Assembly (NCBI GenBank): GCA_913045055.1 | Contig: CAJWPI010000007.1 | Location: 1-62,344, forward strand | Reading direction: 5' to 3' | DNA: 62,344 bases | DNA from: an uncultured Gammaproteobacteria bacterium | GTDB taxonomy: Bacteria; Pseudomonadota; Gammaproteobacteria; Magnimaribacterales; Magnimaribacteraceae | Part shown: positions 43,217-51,144 of the stretch, one piece after another | How positions within the stretch are numbered: the stretch's first letter is position 1 | Layout of the letters: the number at the start of each line of letters is the position of its first letter | Notes under the pieces: model-generated | What the model was told of the DNA's origin: nothing | The model's database searches: none | The model's input: the letters and a program-made list of their open reading frames with translations, nothing else | Program-made: the position numbers and the translations under genes

Positions 43217-44227
43217 ATGAATAAGTTTATTCTTTTCCTTTTAATGATTCTTCCGGAAGTTTTTACTAAACTTCTTTTAAGATTACCTTCATCAAATGGA
43301 GTGAAAATAGATCCTAAACAATGGTTACTTTGCCAGCTAAGTCCTGCAGACATTTTAGGTGAACCGGGTATGGAACCTGAAGAGGTAAGGAGGAATATTG
43401 AAGCAGTCTCTGGATCAAGGAAATTACCTCATACTGATAAAGTTTTGTCAAAAGACCATTCCATTAAGACAAGTGGGACTTCAATAATAATTAGAGAATA
43501 TTTTTCTTCTGCCACGAAGAAATCAAAAGAAGCAATTATGTACTTTCACGGAGGAGGTTGGGTTGTTTGTAGTTTAAATACTCACGATCAACTTTGTAGG
43601 TTTTTAAGTTATTATTTAGGAGTTAGGGTATTCTCTGTAGCTTATAGACTGGCTCCTGAACATAAATATCCTATTCCTCTACAGGATTGCCAAGATGCAT
43701 GGGATTGGCTTTGTAACAATTCTAAAGAATTAGATCTGAAAATTGAAAAAGTTTCTGTAGGAGGAGATAGTGCAGGTGGTCACTTAGCCACAACTCTTTG
43801 TCACAAACTTTTGAGAGATAACCATAACTTTCTTCCTTATTCTCAACTATTAATATGTCCAGTCATCGAACCTTTTGCAACGTTTTCTTCTTATAAAAAA
43901 TACAGGGAAGGTTTTTATCTAACTTCTAGAGCCATGGCTTGGTTTAGTGAATGTTATATTCCAAAAGAAGTAGATAGAAATGATTGTTGTGTTTGGCCTC
44001 TTAAAGCAAAAGAATGGAAAGGATTCCCTAAGGTATTCATGATTTCTGCTGGATTTGATGTGCTGAGTGAAGAGGCATCTAATTACTCAAATAAATTAAA
44101 AGAAAATGGAGTGAGGGTATCCCACAAAGTATACAAGAATTGCATACATGATTTCCCAATGTTTTCTTTCTTGCCCAGACCAAAGAGATATTTTGAAGAG
44201 TGTTTAGACTTATATAAATCCTTTTAA
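43217..44227 (+). CDS. HSL-family alpha/beta hydrolase (esterase/lipase)
   Basis: A 336-residue esterase of the hormone-sensitive-lipase group. The oxyanion motif is HGGGW (111-115) and the nucleophile is Ser185 in GGDSAGG. The acid is the Asp in ISAGFDVLSEE and the base is His in NCIHDFPMF. An N-terminal hydrophobic stretch (3-22) may anchor it. These enzymes hydrolyse short- to medium-chain esters. It starts 8 bp after the copper chaperone, which may be only a neighbour. The YejF-like ATPase follows after 11 bp. Confidence 0.88.
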   Translation: MNKFILFLLMILPEVFTKLLLRLPSSNGVKIDPKQWLLCQLSPADILGEPGMEPEEVRRNIEAVSGSRKLPHTDKVLSKDHSIKTSGTSIIIREYFSSATKKSKEAIMYFHGGGWVVCSLNTHDQLCRFLSYYLGVRVFSVAYRLAPEHKYPIPLQDCQDAWDWLCNNSKELDLKIEKVSVGGDSAGGHLATTLCHKLLRDNHNFLPYSQLLICPVIEPFATFSSYKKYREGFYLTSRAMAWFSECYIPKEVDRNDCCVWPLKAKEWKGFPKVFMISAGFDVLSEEASNYSNKLKENGVRVSHKVYKNCIHDFPMFSFLPRPKRYFEECLDLYKSF

Positions 44228-44238
44228 TTTAGTTTTTT

Positions 44239-45828
44239 ATGAATTCGCTCTTAGAAATTAAAAACCTAGATGTTGATTTTATTGATGGTAATAAAAAATT
44301 AAGGGCTGTGAATACCATTTCTTTTTCTATTGAAAAAGGAAAAACACATGCACTTGTGGGTGAGTCAGGATCAGGAAAATCAGTTACTGCTCTTTCTATA
44401 ATGCAACTTCTCCCTTATCCCAAAGCAGAACATTCAACTGCTTCTAGAATAAGCCTGGAGGGCAGGGAAATCATTTCGATGAGCAGTAATGAACTCAGGG
44501 GTTTAAGAGGAAAAAAAATATCTATGATCTTTCAGGAACCTATGACCTCTTTAAACCCTTTCAAGAAAGTAGGTAACCAGATTATTGAAGTAATAAGAAC
44601 GCATAGTAATCTGACTGTAAAAGAAGCAAGGGATGAAGCAATTTCACTTCTTAGCAAGGTAAGAATCAGTGCTTTTGAAGAAAAAATGAATTCTTTTCCT
44701 CATCAATTATCTGGAGGTCAGAGGCAAAGAGTTATGATAGCTATTGCTTTAGCGAACAAACCAGATCTTCTGATAGCTGATGAGCCGACTACAGCACTGG
44801 ACGTTACCACTGAAGGTAGACTCTTAGATCTTCTCAAGGAGCTTCAAGATGAGTATGGGATGTCCATTTTATTTGTTACTCATGATTTGAATATAGTAAG
44901 AAAGTTTGCAGAAAAAGTTTTTGTTATGAAAAGAGGTGAAATCGTAGAGCAAGGAGAAGTTAAAGAGGTTTTCTCTCAACCCAAGCATGATTACACAAAA
45001 GAACTGATTAACTCTTTACCACCTCCGAAACTCAAGCTTAACAAGAGTAAAGACATCATTTTAAAAACTAAAAAATTAAAAGTGACATATCTTGTTAAGA
45101 AAAATCTCTTAAAAAAGAATAAGTATCTTGAAGCAGTTAAAGAGGTTGATATAAAAGTATATTCTGGTGCAACTACTGGTTTAGTGGGAGAGTCAGGTTC
45201 AGGAAAATCATCTTTAGCGAGAGCACTCTTAGGTTTAGAAAGGTATGAAGGACATATATATTTTGATAACAAAGATCTCAGAGATTTGAGTAAAGATGCT
45301 TATAAAGACATCAAAAAGGATTTTCAAATTGTATTCCAAGATCCATTCGGCTCCTTATCACCAAGATTAACCATTGGAGAGATTATTGGAGAAGGCTTAA
45401 AAGTACATCTTTCCAGTTTAAAAGGACAAGAACTCAAGTCTAGGATAATAGAATCTTTAGAAGATGTAGAGATAGATAAATCATATTTTAATAGATTTCC
45501 ACATGAACTATCAGGTGGACAAAGACAGAGAATTGCTATCGCAAGGGCCATAATTTTAAGACCTAAGTTATTGCTATTGGACGAACCCACATCAGCTTTA
45601 GATGTTTCTATCCAAATTCAGATTCTCAATCTGTTAAAGGACCTACAAGCGAAACTAGGTCTCTCATACCTATGTATTAGTCATGATTTAAGGGTTATAA
45701 GGGCTCTTTCTGATCACGTTTATATTATGAAAGAAGGTTGTATTATTGAACATGGCTATGCCGATAAAATCTTTCAAGAACCCCAAAATGAGTATACTGA
45801 GGAACTATTATCCTCAGTTGAAACATGA
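44239..45828 (+). CDS. ABC transporter ATPase with two nucleotide-binding domains (YejF-like), no permease nearby
   Basis: A 529-residue fused ATPase, the same length as E. coli YejF. Each half has Walker A (GESGSGKS at 41-48 and about 317-324), the signature LSGGQRQR and Walker B (LLIADEPTTALD; LLLDEPTSALD). The linkage resembles the dipeptide/oligopeptide or microcin-C uptake ATPases (DppD+DppF fused). The usual partners, a substrate-binding lipoprotein and two permeases, are absent on either side; ilvD follows after a 39-bp gap. They may lie elsewhere, or the ATPase serves an unlinked permease. Confidence 0.85.
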   Translation: MNSLLEIKNLDVDFIDGNKKLRAVNTISFSIEKGKTHALVGESGSGKSVTALSIMQLLPYPKAEHSTASRISLEGREIISMSSNELRGLRGKKISMIFQEPMTSLNPFKKVGNQIIEVIRTHSNLTVKEARDEAISLLSKVRISAFEEKMNSFPHQLSGGQRQRVMIAIALANKPDLLIADEPTTALDVTTEGRLLDLLKELQDEYGMSILFVTHDLNIVRKFAEKVFVMKRGEIVEQGEVKEVFSQPKHDYTKELINSLPPPKLKLNKSKDIILKTKKLKVTYLVKKNLLKKNKYLEAVKEVDIKVYSGATTGLVGESGSGKSSLARALLGLERYEGHIYFDNKDLRDLSKDAYKDIKKDFQIVFQDPFGSLSPRLTIGEIIGEGLKVHLSSLKGQELKSRIIESLEDVEIDKSYFNRFPHELSGGQRQRIAIARAIILRPKLLLLDEPTSALDVSIQIQILNLLKDLQAKLGLSYLCISHDLRVIRALSDHVYIMKEGCIIEHGYADKIFQEPQNEYTEELLSSVET

Positions 45829-45867
45829 AATCATGATCTCAATGCTGATAATTTGAAATAAGTAAAT

Positions 45868-47538
45868 ATGACCAAAGCTAAAAGAAAATATTCATCGAGA
45901 ATAGTTGATGGACTTCAACAAGCACCTTCAAGAGCTATGTTAAGAGCAGTAGGTTTTGAAGATGATGATTTTAAAAAGTCTCAAGTTGGAATAGCTTCCA
46001 CTTGGAGCATGGTTACGCCTTGTAATATGCATATCAATAAATTAGCTGAGAAAGCAGCTGAAGGAGTGGATAAAGGTGGAGCCAAATCTATAATCTTCAA
46101 TACAATTACAGTTTCTGATGGAATTTCTATGGGGACTAAAGGAATGCGTTATTCCCTAGTTTCTAGAGAAGTAATAGCCGATTCAATTGAAACTGTTGCA
46201 CAAGCTCAAGGGTTCGATGGAATAGTAGCGATAGGTGGCTGCGATAAGAATATGCCAGCTTGCTTAATGGCTCTTGCGAGATTAAACCGACCTTCAGTCT
46301 TTGTTTATGGAGGAAGTATTAAACCTGGAAAAGAAAGGACAGATATAATTTCAGTTTTTGAAGCTATAGGCTCTCATTCCAAGGGAGAGATAACTATCAG
46401 TAGATTAGAAGAAATTGAAAAAAATGCTATCCCCGGTCCAGGTTCTTGTGGAGGAATGTATACAGCAAATAGCATGGCATCTGCTATAGAAGCTTTAGGA
46501 ATGAGTCTCCCCAATAGCTCTGCTAGAGAAGCTATTTCCTTAGATAAAGAGGAAGATACATATATAGCAGGTAAACTAATGAACGAATTAATATCTAACG
46601 ATCTAAAACCACGAGATATTCTTACAAAAAAAGCATTTGAGAATGCAATAACAGTTTCGATTGCTTTAGGAGGTTCTACCAATGTTGTTTTGCATTTAAT
46701 GGCAATAGCACATGAAGCTAAAGTCAAACTGTCCCTTAGAGACTTCGCTAGAATTGGTGAGAAGGTTCCTGTATTAGCGGACTTAAAACCTAGTGGAAAA
46801 TATTTAATGTCCGAATTTATTTCAATAGGTGGAGTTGCTCCTCTAATGAAGCAGCTATTAGATGAAGGTTTACTTCATGGAGATGTCTTGACTATAACTG
46901 GAAGGTCATTAAAAGAGAACCTTGATTCTTGTGAACTATTTGCCAAAGATCAAGATATCGTGAAATCGTTCGACGATCCTTTAAAGAAGGACAGTCATAT
47001 AAGAATCCTTTATGGAAATCTAGCTTCTGAAGGTGCAGTTGCAAAAATTTCTGGTAAAGAGGGCACTTCTTTTAGGGGGAAAGCAAAGACATTTAATTCT
47101 GAAGAAGAGGCTATGAAGAGCATCCTTTCAGATGAAGTTAAGGAAGGTGATGTTTTAGTGATTAGGTATGAGGGACCAAGAGGGGGTCCAGGAATGAGAG
47201 AGATGTTATCTCCCACCTCTGCAATCATGGGGAAAGGGTTGGGAGGAAAAGTAGCTTTTTTAACTGATGGAAGATTTTCAGGAGGAACCCATGGTTTTGT
47301 GGTAGGCCATATAACACCTGAAGCTCATAATGGTGGAGCTATTGCTCTGGTAAGAGATGGAGATGAAATATTTATAGATGCGGTCAAAAATGAAATTAAT
47401 TTAGTTGTATCAGAACAAGAAATCGAAAGGAGAACTAAAGAATGGAAAGTTCCTGATAGAAAGGATGTTAATGGAGTACTTAAAAAGTATTCGAAGATAG
47501 TGTCATCTGCTTCTGAAGGAGCAGTAACTACCTCTTAA
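45868..47538 (+). CDS. ilvD: Dihydroxy-acid dehydratase
   Basis: A 556-residue iron-sulfur dehydratase of branched-chain amino-acid synthesis, converting dihydroxyisovalerate to ketoisovalerate. Cluster cysteines are Cys52, Cys125 ([10 protein letters not shown]) and Cys194 ([16 protein letters not shown]). The three-cysteine spacing suits the [2Fe-2S] branch rather than the oxygen-labile [4Fe-4S] type. Two lysine/acidic metal regions ([26 protein letters not shown]) are complete. The rest of the pathway, ilvBNC, lies about 11 kb downstream as a separate operon. Confidence 0.95.
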   Translation: MTKAKRKYSSRIVDGLQQAPSRAMLRAVGFEDDDFKKSQVGIASTWSMVTPCNMHINKLAEKAAEGVDKGGAKSIIFNTITVSDGISMGTKGMRYSLVSREVIADSIETVAQAQGFDGIVAIGGCDKNMPACLMALARLNRPSVFVYGGSIKPGKERTDIISVFEAIGSHSKGEITISRLEEIEKNAIPGPGSCGGMYTANSMASAIEALGMSLPNSSAREAISLDKEEDTYIAGKLMNELISNDLKPRDILTKKAFENAITVSIALGGSTNVVLHLMAIAHEAKVKLSLRDFARIGEKVPVLADLKPSGKYLMSEFISIGGVAPLMKQLLDEGLLHGDVLTITGRSLKENLDSCELFAKDQDIVKSFDDPLKKDSHIRILYGNLASEGAVAKISGKEGTSFRGKAKTFNSEEEAMKSILSDEVKEGDVLVIRYEGPRGGPGMREMLSPTSAIMGKGLGGKVAFLTDGRFSGGTHGFVVGHITPEAHNGGAIALVRDGDEIFIDAVKNEINLVVSEQEIERRTKEWKVPDRKDVNGVLKKYSKIVSSASEGAVTTS

Positions 47539-47557
47539 CATTTTTTTCTTAAATATC

Positions 47558-47585
47558 TTGAAAAATTTTTATAAGTCACAATAAT
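47558..47585 (+). promoter_or_regulatory. Likely sigma-70 promoter of trxA
   Basis: TTGAAA (47558-47563) and AATAAT (47580-47585) are 16 nt apart; each matches the consensus at 5 of 6 positions. This lies in the 128-bp spacer (47539-47666) between ilvD and trxA and leaves about a 75-nt leader. I see no ORF or stable hairpin in the rest of the spacer. Confidence 0.45.
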
Positions 47586-47666
47586 TAAGTATAAGGTTAA
47601 AATTATTTGTAAATTCATTCATTTCTCCCAACCAATTTTATTTAAAAAATCTTTTAAAGATAAGTT

Positions 47667-47987
47667 ATGACTGTAGTCGTATTAAATGAAGAGAACTTCA
47701 AAGAAGAAATCAATTCTTCAAGTTTACCTTTTCTTGTAGATTATTGGGCTGAGTGGTGTGGTCCTTGCAAGATGATATCTCCTTTAGTGGAAGAGATGGC
47801 TTCTGAGTATGCTGACCGACTTAGAGTGGGAAAAGTAGATGTAGACCAGAACCAAATTTTAGCTTCTGAACAGAATGTTGCCAGCATTCCAACTCTCTTA
47901 ATTTTTAAAGATGGTGAAGTAGTAGCTCAACAAGTTGGTGCAGTAAATAAGAGTCAGCTTGCTAATTTTATAGAATCAAACCTTTAA
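47667..47987 (+). CDS. trxA: Thioredoxin 1
   Basis: A 106-residue cytoplasmic disulfide reductase. The active site is WCGPC with Cys31 and Cys34, and the cis-proline is in VASIPTLLIF. The length and the C-terminal KSQLANFIESNL match thioredoxin 1. The pairing with rho is common in Gammaproteobacteria. The 94-bp gap to rho contains two GC-rich hairpins. Confidence 0.96.
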   Translation: MTVVVLNEENFKEEINSSSLPFLVDYWAEWCGPCKMISPLVEEMASEYADRLRVGKVDVDQNQILASEQNVASIPTLLIFKDGEVVAQQVGAVNKSQLANFIESNL

Positions 47988-48003
47988 AGAAAAAGTAGAC
48001 GTC

Positions 48004-48046
48004 TCACCCTAAGGGTGATAGATTTATATAAGTCCCTGTCTGGGAC
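48004..48046 (+). promoter_or_regulatory. Tandem hairpins in the trxA-rho leader
   Basis: TCACCC (48004-48009) pairs with GGGTGA (48013-48018) around TAA, and GTCCC (48032-48036) pairs with GGGAC (48042-48046) around a 5-nt loop. They are GC-rich islands in an AT-rich spacer and have no T-run, so they are not plain terminators. The rho leader of E. coli is autoregulated by Rho; these stems may form part of such control. The function is inference. Confidence 0.4.
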
Positions 48047-48081
48047 GACGTTATCCCGGTTTAAAATAAGATCTAAATGTT

Positions 48082-49341
48082 ATGAACCTATCAGAATTAA
48101 AAACTATGCCAGTGGAAGATCTAATCTCTTTAGGAGAGGATTGTGGTGTAGAAAATGCAGCTCGTTCAAAGAGACAACATATTATTTTTAATATCCTAAA
48201 AAACAAATCTAATGAAGGTGAGGACATTGAAGGTGGGGGAGTTTTAGAGATTCTTCAAGATGGTTTTGGCTTCTTAAGATCACCGGACTCATCATATCTA
48301 GCAGGTCCTGATGATATATATGTTTCCCCAAGCCAAATTAGAAGATTTGGTTTGAGAACAGGAGACACTATTCAGGGTAAGATTAGACCCCCTAAAGAAG
48401 GAGAGAGATACTTTGCTATCTTAAAAATAGACAACATAAACTTTGATTCTCCAGATAAATCAAAGAATAAAGTATCCTTTGAGAACTTAACTCCACTTTT
48501 TCCTGATCAAAGGATGGTTTTTGAATCAGGTAGTGGAAGCACAGAAGACCTTTCCGCTAGAGTTATAGATCTTACTGCCCCTACTGGCAAAGGACAAAGA
48601 TCACTGATAGTTTCCCCCCCAAAGGCCGGTAAAACTTTGTTGCTACAAAGTATTGCTCACTCCATCGAAAAGAATAATCCAGAATGCAAAATTATGGTTC
48701 TCCTAGTTGATGAGAGACCAGAAGAGGTGACTGAAATGGTTCGTTCTGTAAAAGGTGAAGTAATTGCGAGTACCTTTGATGAACCTCCAACTAGACATGT
48801 TCAAGTAGCTGATATGGTAATAAATAAAGCTAAGCGTCTAGTTGAACATAAAGAAGATGTAGTTATTCTTTTAGATTCAATTACAAGGTTAGCAAGAGCT
48901 TACAATGCTACCCAAGCAGCTTCTGGAAAGATTTTAACTGGAGGAGTAGATGCTAACGCTTTAGAGAAACCAAAAAGATTCTTCGGAGCTGCAAGAAATA
49001 TAGAGGGAGGAGGGAGTTTAACCATTATAGCTACTGCATTAATAGATACAGGTTCACGAATGGATGAGGTGATATTTGAAGAGTTTAAAGGAACAGGAAA
49101 CTCTGAGATTAACTTGGATAGAAAAATAGCTGAAAAAAGAGTATTCCCGGCCATAAACATTCGAAGGACGGGTACGAGAAGAGAAGATCTTCTTACAACT
49201 GATGCTGAGCTGCGCCACATCACAATACTTAGAAAGTTACTTAACGAAATGGAGGATACAGCTGCAATGGAATGGGTTTTGGACAAGCTAAAAGATTTTA
49301 AGACCAATTCAGAATTCTTTGAATCTATGAAAAGAAAATAG
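48082..49341 (+). CDS. rho: Transcription termination factor Rho
   Basis: A 419-residue hexameric RNA helicase (E. coli 419). The N-terminal domain has [17 protein letters not shown], and the OB fold has [16 protein letters not shown]. Walker A is [12 protein letters not shown] and Walker B is [16 protein letters not shown]. The Q-loop [29 protein letters not shown] is intact. With the window's convergent pairs lacking hairpin terminators, Rho is likely important. It ends 4 bp before the convergent 87-aa gene. Confidence 0.97.
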   Translation: MNLSELKTMPVEDLISLGEDCGVENAARSKRQHIIFNILKNKSNEGEDIEGGGVLEILQDGFGFLRSPDSSYLAGPDDIYVSPSQIRRFGLRTGDTIQGKIRPPKEGERYFAILKIDNINFDSPDKSKNKVSFENLTPLFPDQRMVFESGSGSTEDLSARVIDLTAPTGKGQRSLIVSPPKAGKTLLLQSIAHSIEKNNPECKIMVLLVDERPEEVTEMVRSVKGEVIASTFDEPPTRHVQVADMVINKAKRLVEHKEDVVILLDSITRLARAYNATQAASGKILTGGVDANALEKPKRFFGAARNIEGGGSLTIIATALIDTGSRMDEVIFEEFKGTGNSEINLDRKIAEKRVFPAINIRRTGTRREDLLTTDAELRHITILRKLLNEMEDTAAMEWVLDKLKDFKTNSEFFESMKRK

Positions 49342-49345
49342 ATAT

Positions 49346-49609
49346 TTATTTCTTCTCAGCCATTTGCTTCTTTTTATCATTTCTTAAGCCCTTAGAAACA
49401 AATCCGAATATTCTATCTACTATCCCTAAAATCAAGATAGAGAAAATACTTAAAGCTGCTATTACTGTGACTATTAAAACATCATTAATTTCAACTTCTC
49501 TATCAAGTATTTCTACTAACCTACTGCCAGACCACAAATAACCATCGCCAATTATTATTGAGAAACTTATAGCAAGGATAATAGAAACTAGAAAGAATCT
49601 AATTTTCAT
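49346..49609 (-). CDS. Small two-helix inner-membrane protein, unknown family
   Basis: An 87-residue protein with two hydrophobic helices (about 3-22 and 43-65), joined by an acidic loop with RLVEILDREVEIND, and a Lys/Arg-rich tail. It is probably an inner-membrane protein with both ends in the cytoplasm. I do not recognise the family. It overlaps rsmD by 4 bp (ATG inside the rsmD stop region), so both are translated together, and it faces rho at 4 bp. No catalytic residues are evident. Confidence 0.6.
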   Translation of the reverse strand: MKIRFFLVSIILAISFSIIIGDGYLWSGSRLVEILDREVEINDVLIVTVIAALSIFSILILGIVDRIFGFVSKGLRNDKKKQMAEKK

Positions 49610-50178
49610 TTTAGTTTAAACAAACCAAAGTTAGTTTGATCAGTTATCTTAGATTTAAGCATTTTCCACTTTTCAAAGACCTTTTCTATTTGCAAATCTT
49701 TTTCTGCTTCTACATAGATAAGAGTTTCTTTGTAAATTAGATCTTCTTCCATCAACTTATTATAAGTTCTTTTTAAGATATTTTTTTTAAAAGGAGGATC
49801 CAAAAAAATAATATCGTATTTAGTCTCATTAGATGCTTTTAAAGGAATTTTTAAAGCATCTCCATTCATAATTTTTGTCTGCTTTAATGCATTGAGTTTT
49901 TTAAGATTCAGATGCAGTTGTTTATAGAGCATTTTATCTTCTTCTATAAAAAAAACTGATTTAGCACCCCTAGAAATAGCTTCAATTCCCAAAGCCCCAG
50001 TTCCCGAAAATAAATCTAGACAATTTGCATTAGTTACATCATGCATAAGCCAGTTAAAAAGTATTTCTCTTGTCTTATTAGATGTAGGTCTTAGTCTTGA
50101 AGAAAAATCAAAAGGAATATTAGAACCACGAAACTTTCCTCCAACAATTCTAACTTTAGGTGTCCTTTTTTTTATCAT
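49606..50178 (-). CDS. rsmD: 16S rRNA (guanine966-N2)-methyltransferase
   Basis: A 190-residue Rossmann-fold methyltransferase acting on the assembled 30S subunit. SAM binding is through LDLFSGTGALGIEAISRGA, and the catalytic motif is DPPF in DIIFLDPPFKK. The N-terminal VRIVGGKFRGSNIPF and RPTSNKTREILFNWL are the family start. It is divergent from the flavin reductase across 77 bp and overlaps the 87-aa membrane protein by 4 bp. Confidence 0.93.
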   Translation of the reverse strand: MIKKRTPKVRIVGGKFRGSNIPFDFSSRLRPTSNKTREILFNWLMHDVTNANCLDLFSGTGALGIEAISRGAKSVFFIEEDKMLYKQLHLNLKKLNALKQTKIMNGDALKIPLKASNETKYDIIFLDPPFKKNILKRTYNKLMEEDLIYKETLIYVEAEKDLQIEKVFEKWKMLKSKITDQTNFGLFKLK

Positions 50179-50255
50179 TTTTTAAGTATTATGCTCTTAA
50201 TTTAACCGATTTAACTAGAAACGTGAAAGAAGACATGATAGGTTGCCGGTTTTAA

Positions 50256-50729
50256 ATGACTTTGCATTCTTTACAAGAAGAGTTTGTTGACGCAATGCGT
50301 TCTTACACTGCAACTGTGAACGTAATCTCTGCTCAACACTCAGGAAAAAAACAAGCCATGACAGCTACTTCAGTTGCATCTTTATCTTTAGACCCTCCTT
50401 CTATGCTCATTAGCGTAAATAAAGAGGCTTCTATACATAATATACTAGGGAAAAACAGAGCATTTTGTATCAATGTCCTTTCCCCTACACAAATAGATTT
50501 AGCAGAACTCTGTAGTAATGAAGAGGAAGAAGAGAGGTTTGAAAAGGGAAACTGGGGGTCTTATAAAGATATTCCCTATAATGAAGATTCAGTCATAAAC
50601 ATTTTTTGTAATTGTTTTGATTTGTTCAATCAAAGCACCCATTCAGTCTTTTTTGGTGAGGTTACCAAAATTATCAAATCTGGAGATTCAGTTCCTTTAA
50701 TTTACCATGATGGCAAATATATAAAATGA
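50256..50729 (+). CDS. Flavin reductase-domain protein (HpaC/RutF type)
   Basis: A 157-residue flavin reductase fold. It supplies reduced FMN or FAD to a two-component oxygenase. The N-terminal half shows the core: FVDAMRSYTATVNVISA, MTATSVASLSLDPPSMLISV, HNILGKNRAFCINVLS and ELCS. The C-terminal half ends in SVFFGEVTKIIKSGDSVPLIYHDGKY. No partner monooxygenase adjoins it in the operon; the window's P450 is 48 kb away and uses a different electron route. The DUF4399 protein overlaps its 3' end by 4 bp. Confidence 0.85.
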   Translation: MTLHSLQEEFVDAMRSYTATVNVISAQHSGKKQAMTATSVASLSLDPPSMLISVNKEASIHNILGKNRAFCINVLSPTQIDLAELCSNEEEEERFEKGNWGSYKDIPYNEDSVINIFCNCFDLFNQSTHSVFFGEVTKIIKSGDSVPLIYHDGKYIK

Positions 50730-51136
50730 AAAAATTCTTGTTAGTAAGCTTATTAATTTTCAATTCTGTAAATTTTTATGGACAAAACAAAGAACTGTAT
50801 TTTATAGAACCTCAAGACGGAGAAAAATTAACAAACCCTATAAGGGTAAAGTTTGGCTTAAGTGGCTTTGGTGTTGCTCCTGCTGGTGTACTTAAAGAAA
50901 ATACAGGCCACCATCATTTGCTTATTGATGTTGCGAATTTACCAGATTTTGATAAACCTATACCAGCTACTGAGAATCATATACATTTTGGAGGAGGTCA
51001 AACAGAGACTGTTATTTCCTTAGCGAAAGGTCCTCATACACTCCAGCTTCTTTTAGGAGATGCCTATCACATTCCACTAAACCCTGTTCTCTTGTCTGAA
51101 AAGATAACCATTTATGTCATAGAGCAAAATAACTAG
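50726..51136 (+). CDS. DUF4399 periplasmic protein
   Basis: A 136-residue exported protein (signal peptide about 1-19). It is the DUF4399 domain: FIEPQDGEKLTNPIRVKFGLSGFGVAP, GHHHLLIDV with a cluster of three histidines, and HIHFGGGQTETVISLAKGPHTLQLLL. The clustered HHH and later HxH could bind metal. DUF4399 is widespread in marine bacteria but its function is not known to me. It is co-translated with the flavin reductase (4-bp overlap) and followed, after 8 bp, by the DUF5916 barrel. Confidence 0.85.
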   Translation: MKKFLLVSLLIFNSVNFYGQNKELYFIEPQDGEKLTNPIRVKFGLSGFGVAPAGVLKENTGHHHLLIDVANLPDFDKPIPATENHIHFGGGQTETVISLAKGPHTLQLLLGDAYHIPLNPVLLSEKITIYVIEQNN

Positions 51137-51144
51137 AGCAAAAC

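Noticed and set aside
46374-46727. Reverse ORF of 117 codons inside ilvD
   Set aside because: Antisense to the iron-sulfur cysteine region of ilvD; no motif or ribosome site.
48900-49307. Reverse ORF of 135 codons inside rho
   Set aside because: It lies over the highly conserved Q-loop and C-terminal domain of rho, which explains the long open frame by codon constraint.
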